Below the pieces are notes generated by a model. The model was not told the DNA's origin. It saw only the letters and a program-made list of their open reading frames with translations, and ran no database searches. Position numbers and translations under genes: made by a program. A stretch of 64,000 bases of DNA from Streptomyces rishiriensis (GTDB lineage: Bacteria; Actinomycetota; Actinomycetes; Streptomycetales; Streptomycetaceae). Shown one piece after another: positions 52,865 through 60,443 of this stretch. Within the stretch, counting starts at the first letter, position 1, and each line of letters starts with the position of its first letter. The DNA is taken from positions 6,014,001-6,078,000 of the forward strand of contig NZ_JAUSWV010000002.1 of the NCBI RefSeq assembly GCF_030815485.1. Direction: 5' to 3'.

Positions 52865-53144
52865 GGCGACACCGTGCCGCCTGCCCGAGACCGGGGTCGG
52901 GACCTGTGGACCACCCGACGGTTGTGGACAGCGGCGTCACCCGGTGCCCCGCCGGTCCCGTACACTTCTTCTGGCGATCCGGGTCACCGGGTCGACTTCG
53001 CACGCCCCGGTATCAGGGGCCGGCCACGGTCGGTTCTCCGGTATCTGCGCCCCTCGGTCCTTCGTGGCTCGGCGCACAGCGGGCGTCAGGCGCGGGAGCC
53101 GTCCGGTTCCCGCGGCACAACCGAGAAACCCAAGGAGAACGGCC

Positions 53145-54101
53145 ATGGCCGTCGTCACGATGCGGGAGCTGCTGGAAAGCGGCGTCCACTTCGGTCACCA
53201 GACCCGTCGCTGGAACCCGAAGATGAAGCGCTTCATCTTCACCGAGCGCAACGGCATCTACATCATCGACCTGCTCCAGTCGCTGTCGTACATCGACCGC
53301 GCCTACGAGTTCGTCAAGGAGACCGTCGCCCACGGCGGCACGGTCATGTTCGTCGGCACGAAGAAGCAGGCGCAGGAGGCCATCGCCGAGCAGGCCACCC
53401 GCGTCGGCATGCCCTACGTCAACCAGCGCTGGCTGGGCGGCATGCTCACCAACTTCTCGACCGTCTACAAGCGCCTTCAGCGCCTCAAGGAGCTCGAGCT
53501 CATCGACTTCGAGGACGTCGCCGCCTCGGGTCTGACGAAGAAGGAGCTCCTGGTCCTCTCGCGCGAGAAGGCCAAGCTCGAGAAGACCCTCGGTGGTATC
53601 CGCGAGATGTCCAAGGTGCCCAGCGCCGTCTGGATCGTGGACACCAAGAAGGAGCACATCGCGGTCGGTGAGGCCCGGAAGCTCAACATCCCGGTCGTCG
53701 CCATCCTCGACACCAACTGCGACCCCGACGAGGTCGACTACAAGATCCCGGGCAACGACGACGCGATCCGCTCCGTCACCCTGCTCACCCGCGTGATCGC
53801 CGACGCCGTCGCCGAGGGCCTCATCTCCCGTTCCGGCGTCGCCACCGGCGACAAGGGCGACAAGGCCGCCGGCGAGCCGCTGGCCGCGTGGGAGCGCGAC
53901 CTGCTCGAGGGCGAGAAGAAGGCCGACGGCGAAGAGGCTGCCGAGAAGCCGGCCGAGGCCGCTGCCGAGGCTGAGGCCCCGGCCGCCGAGGCCGAGGCTC
54001 CCGCCGCCGAGGCTGAGGCTCCCGCCGCCGCTGCTGAGGCCCCCGCTGCTGAGGCTCCCGCCGCCGAGGCCGCTCCGGCCGCCGAGGGCGAGCAGGCCTG
54101 A
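53145..54101 (+). CDS. rpsB: 30S ribosomal protein S2
   Basis: A 318-residue protein: MAVVTMRELLESGVHFGHQT, RWNPKMKRFIF, VNQRWLGGMLTNFSTV and DTNCDPDEVDYKIPGNDDA are diagnostic. AAGGAG precedes the ATG. The C-terminal ~60 residues are a low-complexity Ala/Glu/Pro tail made of AEAPAAEAEAPAA-type repeats, common in Streptomyces S2. The upstream region (52865-53144) holds two DnaA-box-like motifs and no gene. Confidence 0.96.
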   Translation: MAVVTMRELLESGVHFGHQTRRWNPKMKRFIFTERNGIYIIDLLQSLSYIDRAYEFVKETVAHGGTVMFVGTKKQAQEAIAEQATRVGMPYVNQRWLGGMLTNFSTVYKRLQRLKELELIDFEDVAASGLTKKELLVLSREKAKLEKTLGGIREMSKVPSAVWIVDTKKEHIAVGEARKLNIPVVAILDTNCDPDEVDYKIPGNDDAIRSVTLLTRVIADAVAEGLISRSGVATGDKGDKAAGEPLAAWERDLLEGEKKADGEEAAEKPAEAAAEAEAPAAEAEAPAAEAEAPAAAAEAPAAEAPAAEAAPAAEGEQA

Positions 54102-54114
54102 GTCAGGCCGTAGG

Positions 54115-54192
54115 CCGTACGGACGCCAGGTCGTCCGTACGGTCCCAGGGATGAAGTTGACGGCGGGAGGTGCCCAGCGCACCGCCCGCCGT
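54115..54192 (+). terminator. Two hairpins between rpsB and tsf
   Basis: CCGTACGGACG / CGTCCGTACGG (54115-54142, perfect 11 bp) is followed by ACGGCGGG / CCCGCCGT (54160-54192, perfect 8 bp). They probably attenuate read-through from rpsB into tsf, as in other bacteria with an rpsB-tsf intercistronic terminator. Confidence 0.65.
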
Positions 54193-54258
54193 TCACCCAC
54201 AGCCCCCAGATCTTCGTAGATCTTCGAGACTTCGAACTCCGAGAGAGATTCACAGATC

Positions 54259-55095
54259 ATGGCGAACTACACCGCCGCTGACGTCAAGAAGCTCCGTGAG
54301 CTCACCGGCGCCGGCATGATGGACTGCAAGAAGGCGCTGGACGAGGCCGAGGGCAGCGTCGACAAGGCCGTCGAGGCGCTCCGGATCAAGGGCCAGAAGG
54401 GCGTCGCCAAGCGTGAGGGCCGCTCCGCCGAGAACGGCGCCGTGGTCTCGATCATCGCCGACGACAACTCCTCCGGCGTCCTCGTCGAGCTGAAGTGCGA
54501 GACGGACTTCGTCGCCAAGGGCGACAAGTTCCAGGCCGTCGCCAACGCGATCGCCGAGCACGTCGCCAAGACCTCCCCGGCCGACCTCGAGGCGCTGCTC
54601 GCGTCCGAGATCGAGGCCGGCAAGACCGTCCAGGCGTTCGTGGACGAGGCCAACGCCAACCTCGGCGAGAAGATCGTGCTGGACCGCTTCGCGCAGTTCG
54701 CCGGCGGCTTCGTGACCGCGTACATGCACCGCACGATGCCCGACCTGCCCCCGCAGATCGGTGTCCTCGTCGAGCTGGACAAGCCGAACGCCGAGGTCGC
54801 CAAGGGCATCGCCCAGCACATCGCCGCCTTCGCGCCGAAGTACCTCTCCAAGGAGGACGTGCCGGCCGAGGTCGTCGAGTCCGAGCGCCGCGTCGCCGAG
54901 GAGACCACCCGCGCCGAGGGCAAGCCCGAGGCCGCCCTGCCGAAGATCGTCGAGGGTCGCCTCAACGGCTTCTTCAAGGACGCCACGCTGCTCGGCCAGC
55001 CGTACGCGCTGGACAACAAGAAGTCCGTCCAGAAGATCCTGGACGAGGCCGGTGTCACCCTGAAGCGCTTCACGCGCATCAAGGTCGGCATCTGA
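54259..55095 (+). CDS. tsf: Elongation factor Ts
   Basis: A 278-residue guanine nucleotide exchange factor for EF-Tu: MANYTAADVKKLRELTGAGM, DCKKALDEAEGSVDKAVEAL, and the exchange core VELKCETDFVAKGDKF. GAGAGAGA precedes the ATG. Length and domains are normal for actinobacteria. Confidence 0.96.
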   Translation: MANYTAADVKKLRELTGAGMMDCKKALDEAEGSVDKAVEALRIKGQKGVAKREGRSAENGAVVSIIADDNSSGVLVELKCETDFVAKGDKFQAVANAIAEHVAKTSPADLEALLASEIEAGKTVQAFVDEANANLGEKIVLDRFAQFAGGFVTAYMHRTMPDLPPQIGVLVELDKPNAEVAKGIAQHIAAFAPKYLSKEDVPAEVVESERRVAEETTRAEGKPEAALPKIVEGRLNGFFKDATLLGQPYALDNKKSVQKILDEAGVTLKRFTRIKVGI

Positions 55096-55152
55096 GTCCG
55101 TGCCGCGATCGACGCGCCGGCCCGATAGGGTCGGAGGCAGTCGTCCGGTACG

Positions 55153-55241
55153 CCGTCACGCGCGTGCGTGACGGACGACAGCAGATCTGACGAGGAGGCC
55201 ATTGCCGCGCACGGGTTGCGAACACCCCACCGGCAATGGCC
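55153..55241 (+). promoter_or_regulatory. Two stem-loops upstream of pyrH
   Basis: CCGTCACGC-GCGT-GCGTGACGG at 55153-55174 (perfect 9 bp, probably the tsf terminator) is followed by GGCCATTGCCG / CGGCAATGGCC at 55197-55241 (perfect 11 bp, 23-base loop), which ends 40 bp before pyrH and could be part of its leader. Confidence 0.5.
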
Positions 55242-55281
55242 TTCTTCGCATGTGCACCACGTGAAAGAGGCGGGATCTCCC

Positions 55282-56040
55282 ATGACCACCAAGGCCCAGA
55301 AAAGCGACGACGGCAAAGTACGCGGCCGGTACATGCTGAAGCTGTCCGGAGAGGCGTTCTCCGGTGGCGGGGGCCTGGGCGTGGACCCCGACGTGGTGCA
55401 CAAGATCGCCCGTGAGATCGCCGCCGTCGTCCGCGACGGCGCCGAGATCGCGGTCGTGATCGGCGGCGGCAACTTCTTCCGCGGCGCCGAACTCCAGCAG
55501 CGCGGCATGGACCGTGCCCGCTCCGACTACATGGGCATGCTCGGCACCGTCATGAACTGCCTCGCCCTCCAGGACTTCCTGGAGAAGGAGGGCATCGACA
55601 GCCGCGTGCAGACCGCCATCACCATGGGCCAGGTCGCCGAGCCGTACATCCCGTTGCGTGCCGTGCGGCACCTGGAGAAGGGCCGCGTGGTCATCTTCGG
55701 CGCCGGTATGGGCATGCCGTACTTCTCCACCGACACCACCGCCGCCCAGCGCGCCCTGGAGATCGACGCCGAGGCGCTGCTGATGGGCAAGAACGGCGTG
55801 GACGGCGTCTACGACTCCGACCCGAAGACCAACCCCGCGGCCGTCAAGTTCGACGCCCTCGGCTACGGCGAGGTCATCACCCGCGACCTGAAGGTCGCCG
55901 ACATGACCGCGATCACGCTGTGCCGCGACAACAAGCTCCCGATTCTCGTCTTCGAGCTTCTGACCGAGGGCAATATCGCTCGCGCAGTCAAGGGTGAGAA
56001 GATCGGCACGCTTGTGGGTGAGCAAGGCAGCCGGGCCTGA
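55282..56040 (+). CDS. pyrH: UMP kinase
   Basis: A 252-residue amino-acid-kinase-fold enzyme: YMLKLSGEAFSGGGGLGVD, VVIGGGNFFRGAELQQRGMD, GAGMGMPYFSTDTTAAQRA and KNGVDGVYDSDP are diagnostic. It converts UMP to UDP for RNA, DNA and cell-wall nucleotide sugar synthesis. The ATG at 55282 fits the family start. Confidence 0.96.
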   Translation: MTTKAQKSDDGKVRGRYMLKLSGEAFSGGGGLGVDPDVVHKIAREIAAVVRDGAEIAVVIGGGNFFRGAELQQRGMDRARSDYMGMLGTVMNCLALQDFLEKEGIDSRVQTAITMGQVAEPYIPLRAVRHLEKGRVVIFGAGMGMPYFSTDTTAAQRALEIDAEALLMGKNGVDGVYDSDPKTNPAAVKFDALGYGEVITRDLKVADMTAITLCRDNKLPILVFELLTEGNIARAVKGEKIGTLVGEQGSRA

Positions 56041-56213
56041 CCGGTGGAACCCCGGTCTCGTACGACAACACCTGACCGGGGGACGGAGCCCGGCCTGGGG
56101 ATGGACAATGTCCTGCCGGTCGGGAACCGTGCAGGAAGAAGACGCGACGCAGCCGGCCGCCGCCTCCGCAAGGAATCGGAGCCGGGCCTACTCAAGACAC
56201 GCAGGAGCAAGTG

Positions 56214-56771
56214 GTGATCGAAGAGACCCTCCTCGAGGCCGAGGAGAAGATGGAGAAGGCCGTCGTGGTCGCCAAGGAGGACTTCGCCGCGATCCGCACC
56301 GGCCGTGCGCACCCGGCGATGTTCAACAAGATCGTTGCCGACTACTACGGCGCACCGACGCCGATCAACCAGCTGGCTTCGTTCTCCGTGCCGGAGCCGC
56401 GCATGGCGGTCGTGACCCCGTTCGACAAGACCGCGCTGCGCAACATCGAGCAGGCGATCCGCGACTCGGACCTGGGCGTCAACCCGAGCAACGACGGCAA
56501 CATCATCCGAGTGGTGTTCCCCGAGCTGACCGAGGAGCGCCGCCGCGACTACATCAAGGTCGCCAAGGGCAAGGGCGAGGACGCCAAGGTGTCCATCCGC
56601 GCGGTCCGTCGCAAGGCCAAGGACGCGATCGACAAGCTGATCAAGGACGGCGAGGTCGGCGAGGACGAGGGCCGCCGTGCGGAGAAGGAGCTCGACGACA
56701 CCACCGCCAAGTACGTCGCCCAGGTGGACGAGCTCCTGAAGCACAAGGAAGCGGAGCTGCTCGAGGTCTGA
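56214..56771 (+). CDS. frr: Ribosome recycling factor
   Basis: A 185-residue protein (IEETLLEAEEKMEKAVVVAK), with VPEPRMAVVTPFDKTALRNI and ELTEERRRDYIKVAKGKGED. Two GTG codons are adjacent (56211, 56214); the second gives the standard start. It splits post-termination ribosomes with EF-G. Its TGA shares a base with the cdsA ATG. Confidence 0.96.
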   Translation: MIEETLLEAEEKMEKAVVVAKEDFAAIRTGRAHPAMFNKIVADYYGAPTPINQLASFSVPEPRMAVVTPFDKTALRNIEQAIRDSDLGVNPSNDGNIIRVVFPELTEERRRDYIKVAKGKGEDAKVSIRAVRRKAKDAIDKLIKDGEVGEDEGRRAEKELDDTTAKYVAQVDELLKHKEAELLEV

Positions 56772-57952
56772 TGAACGACTCTTCCTGGGGCTCACCGCCA
56801 CACGCCGGGTCGCGGGCCGGGTACTGGGGGCCCGCCGACCAGGGGCCTGTCCAGGGGGCCGCCCCGGCGGGTCCCGCGTACGATGCGCCTGAGGCGCAGC
56901 AGACTCGCCCCATGCCCATCGTCCCCGACGTCCCCGCGCACGGCGGAAACCAGGATGACGACCGGGGGGCCGCTCGGCCGGGCGGCCCCTTGTTCCCGGA
57001 CCCGCCCTACGGCAACCAGCCGTACGGCGACGCATCCCACGGCCACGACACACCGTCGGCACAGCCCCACGCGGCGGTGCCGCAGAATCCGGAGCCCATG
57101 CCCGACGCCTCTCACCCGGCGCCCGCACCGCAGAAGAAGAGTGCGGGCCGAGACCTGGGCGCGGCCATAGGCGTCGGGGTCGGGCTCGGTGCGGTGATCA
57201 TCGCGTCGTTGTTCGTCGTCAAGGCCGTGTTCATCGGCGTGATAGCGGTCGCCGTCGTCGTCGGCCTGTGGGAACTGACCAGCAGGCTGCAGGAGCGCAA
57301 GGGCATCAAGGCGCCGCTCGTGCCGCTCGCGGTCGGCGGTGCGGCGATGGTCGTCGCCGGATACGTCCGGGGGCCCGAGGGCGCCTGGGTCGCCATGGCG
57401 CTCACCGCGCTCGCGGTGCTGGTCTGGCGGATGACCGAACCGCCCGAGGGCTACCTCAAGGACGTCACCGCCGGCGTCTTCGCGGCCTTCTACGTCCCGT
57501 TCCTGGCCACGTTCGTCGCCCTGATGCTCACCGCCGACGACGGAGCGTTCCGCGTCATGACGTTCCTGGTCCTGACGGTCGTCAGCGACACGGGCGCGTA
57601 CGCCGTCGGCTGGCGTTTCGGCAGAACCAAGCTCGCCCCGCGCATCAGCCCGGGCAAGACCCGCGAGGGCCTGCTCGGCGCGGTGTCGTTCGCGATGGTC
57701 GCCGGCGCGCTGCTGATGCAGTTCGTGATCGACGACGGCACCTGGTGGCAGGGCCTGCTGCTGGGCCTGGCCGTCGCGGCCAGCGCCACGCTCGGTGACC
57801 TCGGCGAGTCCATGATCAAGCGGGACCTGGGCATCAAGGACATGGGCACGCTGCTCCCGGGTCACGGGGGCATCATGGACCGCCTGGACTCGCTGCTGCC
57901 CACGGCTCCCGTGGTGTGGCTGCTGCTCGTACTGTTCGTGGGCTCCGGCTGA
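56771..57952 (+). CDS. cdsA: Phosphatidate cytidylyltransferase
   Basis: A 393-residue membrane enzyme. A ~125-residue Pro/Gly/Asp-rich cytoplasmic N-terminal extension is followed by about eight membrane spans and the CDS signature SATLGDLGESMIKRDLGIKD with MGTLLPGHGGIMDRLDSLLP. It makes CDP-diacylglycerol, the precursor of acidic phospholipids and PI. The long disordered N-terminus is typical of streptomycetes. Confidence 0.95.
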   Translation: MNDSSWGSPPHAGSRAGYWGPADQGPVQGAAPAGPAYDAPEAQQTRPMPIVPDVPAHGGNQDDDRGAARPGGPLFPDPPYGNQPYGDASHGHDTPSAQPHAAVPQNPEPMPDASHPAPAPQKKSAGRDLGAAIGVGVGLGAVIIASLFVVKAVFIGVIAVAVVVGLWELTSRLQERKGIKAPLVPLAVGGAAMVVAGYVRGPEGAWVAMALTALAVLVWRMTEPPEGYLKDVTAGVFAAFYVPFLATFVALMLTADDGAFRVMTFLVLTVVSDTGAYAVGWRFGRTKLAPRISPGKTREGLLGAVSFAMVAGALLMQFVIDDGTWWQGLLLGLAVAASATLGDLGESMIKRDLGIKDMGTLLPGHGGIMDRLDSLLPTAPVVWLLLVLFVGSG

Positions 57953-57975
57953 CCCACGCGGCACAACCGGCTCAC

Positions 57976-58011
57976 GCGGGCCTCTTTCCCATACTTCGGA
58001 AAGGGGCCCGC
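57976..58011 (+). terminator. Terminator after cdsA
   Basis: GCGGGCCTCTTTCC / GGAAAGGGGCCCGC 14-bp stem with one G-T pair and an 8-base loop, 24 bp after the stop; ends the rpsB-cdsA region. Confidence 0.8.
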
Positions 58012-58262
58012 TGGCGTGGAGCCGGTGGCGCGGCCGCCGAAGGGGCGACGTGGTTTCGGGGACACCGAGGCCGGCCGAGCCGGAGCCCGGCGGACCTGGC
58101 TGACGGGATGCAGGTCGTCTCGAACGAGTCCGCAGGGGGACAAGGCCCTGTACCTCGTCGACGGCGGCCGGCCCAGCCGAGGGCAGTCGGCCGGCATCGC
58201 GCTTCAGGCCGACGAGCCGAAGAGCTTCGAGTCTCCGGCCGGAGGCCCGGCAGCCGAGCCCC
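58012..58262. other. Stretch without a convincing gene before the immunity gene
   Basis: Short open frames occur in two phases: GMQVVSNESAG in one and GDKALYLVDGGRPSRGQ in the next. They could be a frameshifted remnant, but I do not recognise the family. An 85-codon frame (58016-58273) overlaps the following start. Nothing else is visible. Confidence 0.3.
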
Positions 58263-58472
58263 ATGAGCCGTGAGGAAGCCGTCCGTCTCGTGCAGCGGAT
58301 CATGGACGCCGGCTACGCGGACGACGCCGAGTGCGAGGCCATGGTCGCCGCTCTTGTACGGGGCACCGGTTGCCCGCACATCGGCGACTACATCTTCTGG
58401 GAGTCCGATCCAGAGCCGGCAGCCGAGAAGATCGTCGATCGAGCCATGGCCTACGAGCCGTTCGCCCTGTGA
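58263..58472 (+). CDS. Colicin/pyocin-type immunity protein (E9imm-like)
   Basis: A 69-residue acidic protein: SREEAVRLVQRIMDAGYADD, GTGCPHIGDYIFWESDP and AAEKIVDRAMAYEPFAL. The pattern, with conserved HI-DYIFxxxxD, is that of immunity proteins which neutralise E-type colicin DNases (four-helix family). No cognate nuclease toxin is visible next to it, so it looks like an orphan. It lies just left of the duplicated rlmN region. A clear ribosome site is lacking. Confidence 0.7.
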   Translation: MSREEAVRLVQRIMDAGYADDAECEAMVAALVRGTGCPHIGDYIFWESDPEPAAEKIVDRAMAYEPFAL

Positions 58473-58490
58473 TCGAAGCGCGGGCGCTGA

Positions 58491-58742
58491 TCATGCGAAC
58501 GGCGACAGGCCCTTGCTCTCCAGATGGGCGAGCAACGAGTCAAGGCATGCGTCTGGCGTGCCCAGGTCAGCGCGGAAGAACGAGTCCTCGCCGAGCGGCC
58601 CGCCGCTGACGATGACCATCCATGCCGACCGTCGCTCGACCATGCGGTCACCGTCCACCTTGAAGACAGTCGTGACTCCGCGCTCGGCCAGCCACTCCAT
58701 CAGTTCGAGCATGTCCACTCGCGCATCCTCCGGGGAGATCAT
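58491..58742 (-). CDS. Small conserved hypothetical protein
   Basis: An 83-residue protein with the ATG at 58740-58742, preceded by GGGATGGG. It is acidic at the N-terminus (MISPEDARVDMLELMEWLAE) and has VVFK-type beta segments (VTTVFKVDGDRMVERRSAW, MVIVSGGPLGEDSFFRADLG). No known motif, signal or span. Convergent with the immunity gene (18 bp apart). The longer open frame extending upstream into the rlmN repeat is not coding. I do not recognise a function; an immunity-like role is possible from context only. Confidence 0.6.
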   Translation of the reverse strand: MISPEDARVDMLELMEWLAERGVTTVFKVDGDRMVERRSAWMVIVSGGPLGEDSFFRADLGTPDACLDSLLAHLESKGLSPFA

Positions 58743-58795
58743 CCCATCCCGAGTGGCACCCCCTCCGGGCCTCTGTGGCCTCCTGGGCCGGCCCC

Positions 58796-58921
58796 GGGCC
58801 GGTCGAAGCCGACCGACGTCGGGAGTCGGTGCCCACGGGTGACCACCCCCACCCCGCTCTGGCCTGGGGCCCCGCAGATGATCTGCCACACTGGACGTGT
58901 TATGCCTGCACCCGGAGAACT
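58796..58921. repeat. Left copy of the rlmN 5' region (putative attL)
   Basis: This 126-bp segment repeats at 62243-62368 with about 14 mismatches, almost all in its left half. The final 34 bp (58888-58921, ACACTGGACGTGTTATGCCT onward) are identical and contain the rlmN ATG and codons for MPAPGEL. Here the reading frame runs off into unrelated sequence, so this is a dead copy of the gene start. This is expected if an element integrated at the rlmN start. Confidence 0.85.
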
Positions 58922-58943
58922 GATCTCCCACGGGCATGAAGAA

Positions 58944-58978
58944 GCCCCCTACCAGCGGTTTTGTCGCCAGCAGGGGGC
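58944..58978 (-). terminator. Terminator of the integrase remnant
   Basis: GCCCCCT / AGGGGGC 7-bp arms with an inner GCG/CGC pair, 33 bp past the integrase stop on the minus strand. Confidence 0.55.
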
Positions 58979-58992
58979 CGTCTTGTGCCCGG

Positions 58993-59028
58993 TGGGCCGT
59001 CTCTGGGCCGTCAGGGCTCCTGGGCCGT
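58993..59028. repeat. Three TGGGCCGT repeats near the left att site
   Basis: TGGGCCGT occurs at 58993, 59004 and 59021. The 11-bp spacing of the first two equals that of the pair at the right end. Candidate integrase arm-type sites. Confidence 0.4.
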
Positions 59029-59790
59029 GCCGAAGACATCGTCCAGGGCCCGGCGAGCCCGCTCACGGCTGCTGGGCATCAGGTGGGCGTACACCCGCAG
59101 CGTCATCGCCGGATCGGCATGGCCGAGGTATTCGCTCACGGCCTTGATGCTTTCGCCCGCGTCCAGGAGGACCGAGGCGTAGAAGTGGCGAAGGGCGTGC
59201 ATCCCGTGGTGCCGGGCGGAGGCGTACGGCTTCCCGAGTTCCGGGGTGGGGATGAGGCCGGCCGCGGCGAGGGCGCGCTTCCACTCGTGGAAGTTGAAGT
59301 TGCTTCGCCAGACGATGCCGCCGACCGTGTTCGTGAAGATCAGACGCCGCTCGGTGAGCGGGCCGTCCGGCCGGCCCCACGGCAGCTTGATGCCCACGGG
59401 CGGGTGATTCTTCATGTGCTGCCGTAGGGCGGATGCCACCGAGGTCGGCAGCGGTACGTCCCGCTCCTTGTTGCCCTTGGGCGGAGCGAAGACCGCGACA
59501 CCGCGGATCAGCTTGACCTGAGTGGTGACCCGCAGCGTGTCGCCGTCGAGCTGCACGCTGTCCTCGGCGAGACCGATGATCTCGCCCTGCCGGAGACCGC
59601 AGCCGCTGCCCACGGAGACCATGGCCTGGTACCGCTCGGGCAGAGCGTCGCGGACCGCAGTCACTTGCGAGGGGAGCCACGGCACGACCCGGGCGGCCGA
59701 GACGGCCGGCGGGCGGACGGATGCCGCTGAGCACGGATTCCGGGCAGGTCCACAGACTGCCCGACTCGCCTTGAGCTTACGGGGCCATGA
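59011..59790 (-). pseudogene. Tyrosine recombinase/integrase, 5'-truncated
   Basis: From GTG 59685 the frame gives 224 residues that are only the catalytic domain: CGLRQGEIIGLAEDSVQLD (first Arg), HALRHFYASVLLDAG (HxxR), YLGHADPAMTLRVYAHL (second His and the Tyr). The frame is open upstream to a TGA at 59791-59793 and carries RNPCSAASVRPPAVSAARVV, the segment that normally joins the catalytic domain to the N-terminal arm/core-binding domains in Streptomyces integrases. The ~150 residues before that are absent, so the protein could not bind att DNA normally. It reads toward the left att site 90 bp away. Confidence 0.85.
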
Positions 59791-59888
59791 TCACTCGCCC
59801 CAAAGCAGCTCCAGCCCAAAGCCGCTCCGCCGACCTCGTGGTGCTGTAACGGCTGACAGCGTCTCGACTGACGAGGCACGATCTGTCT

Positions 59889-60440
59889 ATGGATGCTGGA
59901 GTTGCGGCTCTGCTGGGTGCGGTGGCGGGCGCTTTGGGGGCGATGGGAGCCGGATGGATTTCCGCCTGGGGAACCAGGGAACAAGCGAAAACCCAAGCGC
60001 GTGCCGACATTACCCGATGGCACCTGCAAGAGCGCCAGAGAGTCTATACGGACTTCATGAGAGCGGCCGTGACGACGGGGGCGGCCCTGAGTGGGTTAAC
60101 GGCTGTATTTCGTGAAAGGGATGCAGGAGCAGCTGAACGAAGACTGCAAACGTGCCGGGGGCTAATATCTGAGCTGACCAGTACTTGTGCCCTTGCTATT
60201 TTGCATGGTCCACAGGATGTGACGGCTCTAGCAATTAATTTTTGCAACGCTATCGACGAGCTACTTGGGCTAGCTGAACAATGGAAGAACGCAATCATCG
60301 CTGATGATCAGGAAAAAATCGACGAACTGTCAACGGAATACGATGAGATGCGCGATGAAATAAATAGCTGCGCTAACGAATTCGCGGAGGCTGCAAACGC
60401 TGTACTCGTCAAGGAGGAAGCAGCCATCGAGGCGTTGTAG
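59889..60440 (+). CDS. Membrane-anchored coiled-coil protein, unknown function
   Basis: A 183-residue protein. Residues 4-27 are a Gly/Ala-rich hydrophobic segment (GVAALLGAVAGALGAMGAGW), probably one membrane span, followed by Gln/Arg-rich (TREQAKTQARADITRWHLQE) and long Glu/Asp/Ala helices with coiled-coil character. No catalytic motif. Codon use and base composition are AT-richer than the chromosomal genes, indicating foreign origin. It converges on the HEPN-like gene with 3 bp between stops. I do not recognise a family; a membrane effector or sensor partner of the HEPN-like protein is one possibility. Confidence 0.7.
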   Translation: MDAGVAALLGAVAGALGAMGAGWISAWGTREQAKTQARADITRWHLQERQRVYTDFMRAAVTTGAALSGLTAVFRERDAGAAERRLQTCRGLISELTSTCALAILHGPQDVTALAINFCNAIDELLGLAEQWKNAIIADDQEKIDELSTEYDEMRDEINSCANEFAEAANAVLVKEEAAIEAL

Positions 60441-60443
60441 TTT

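Noticed and set aside
55168..55281. Longer start for pyrH at 55168
   Set aside because: Would run through two perfect hairpins and add residues unlike any UMP kinase N-terminus.
58524..59147. Plus-strand frame covering the left rlmN repeat as a real gene
   Set aside because: It is antisense to two genes and only its middle seven codons match rlmN; the rest is random Arg/Pro-rich sequence.
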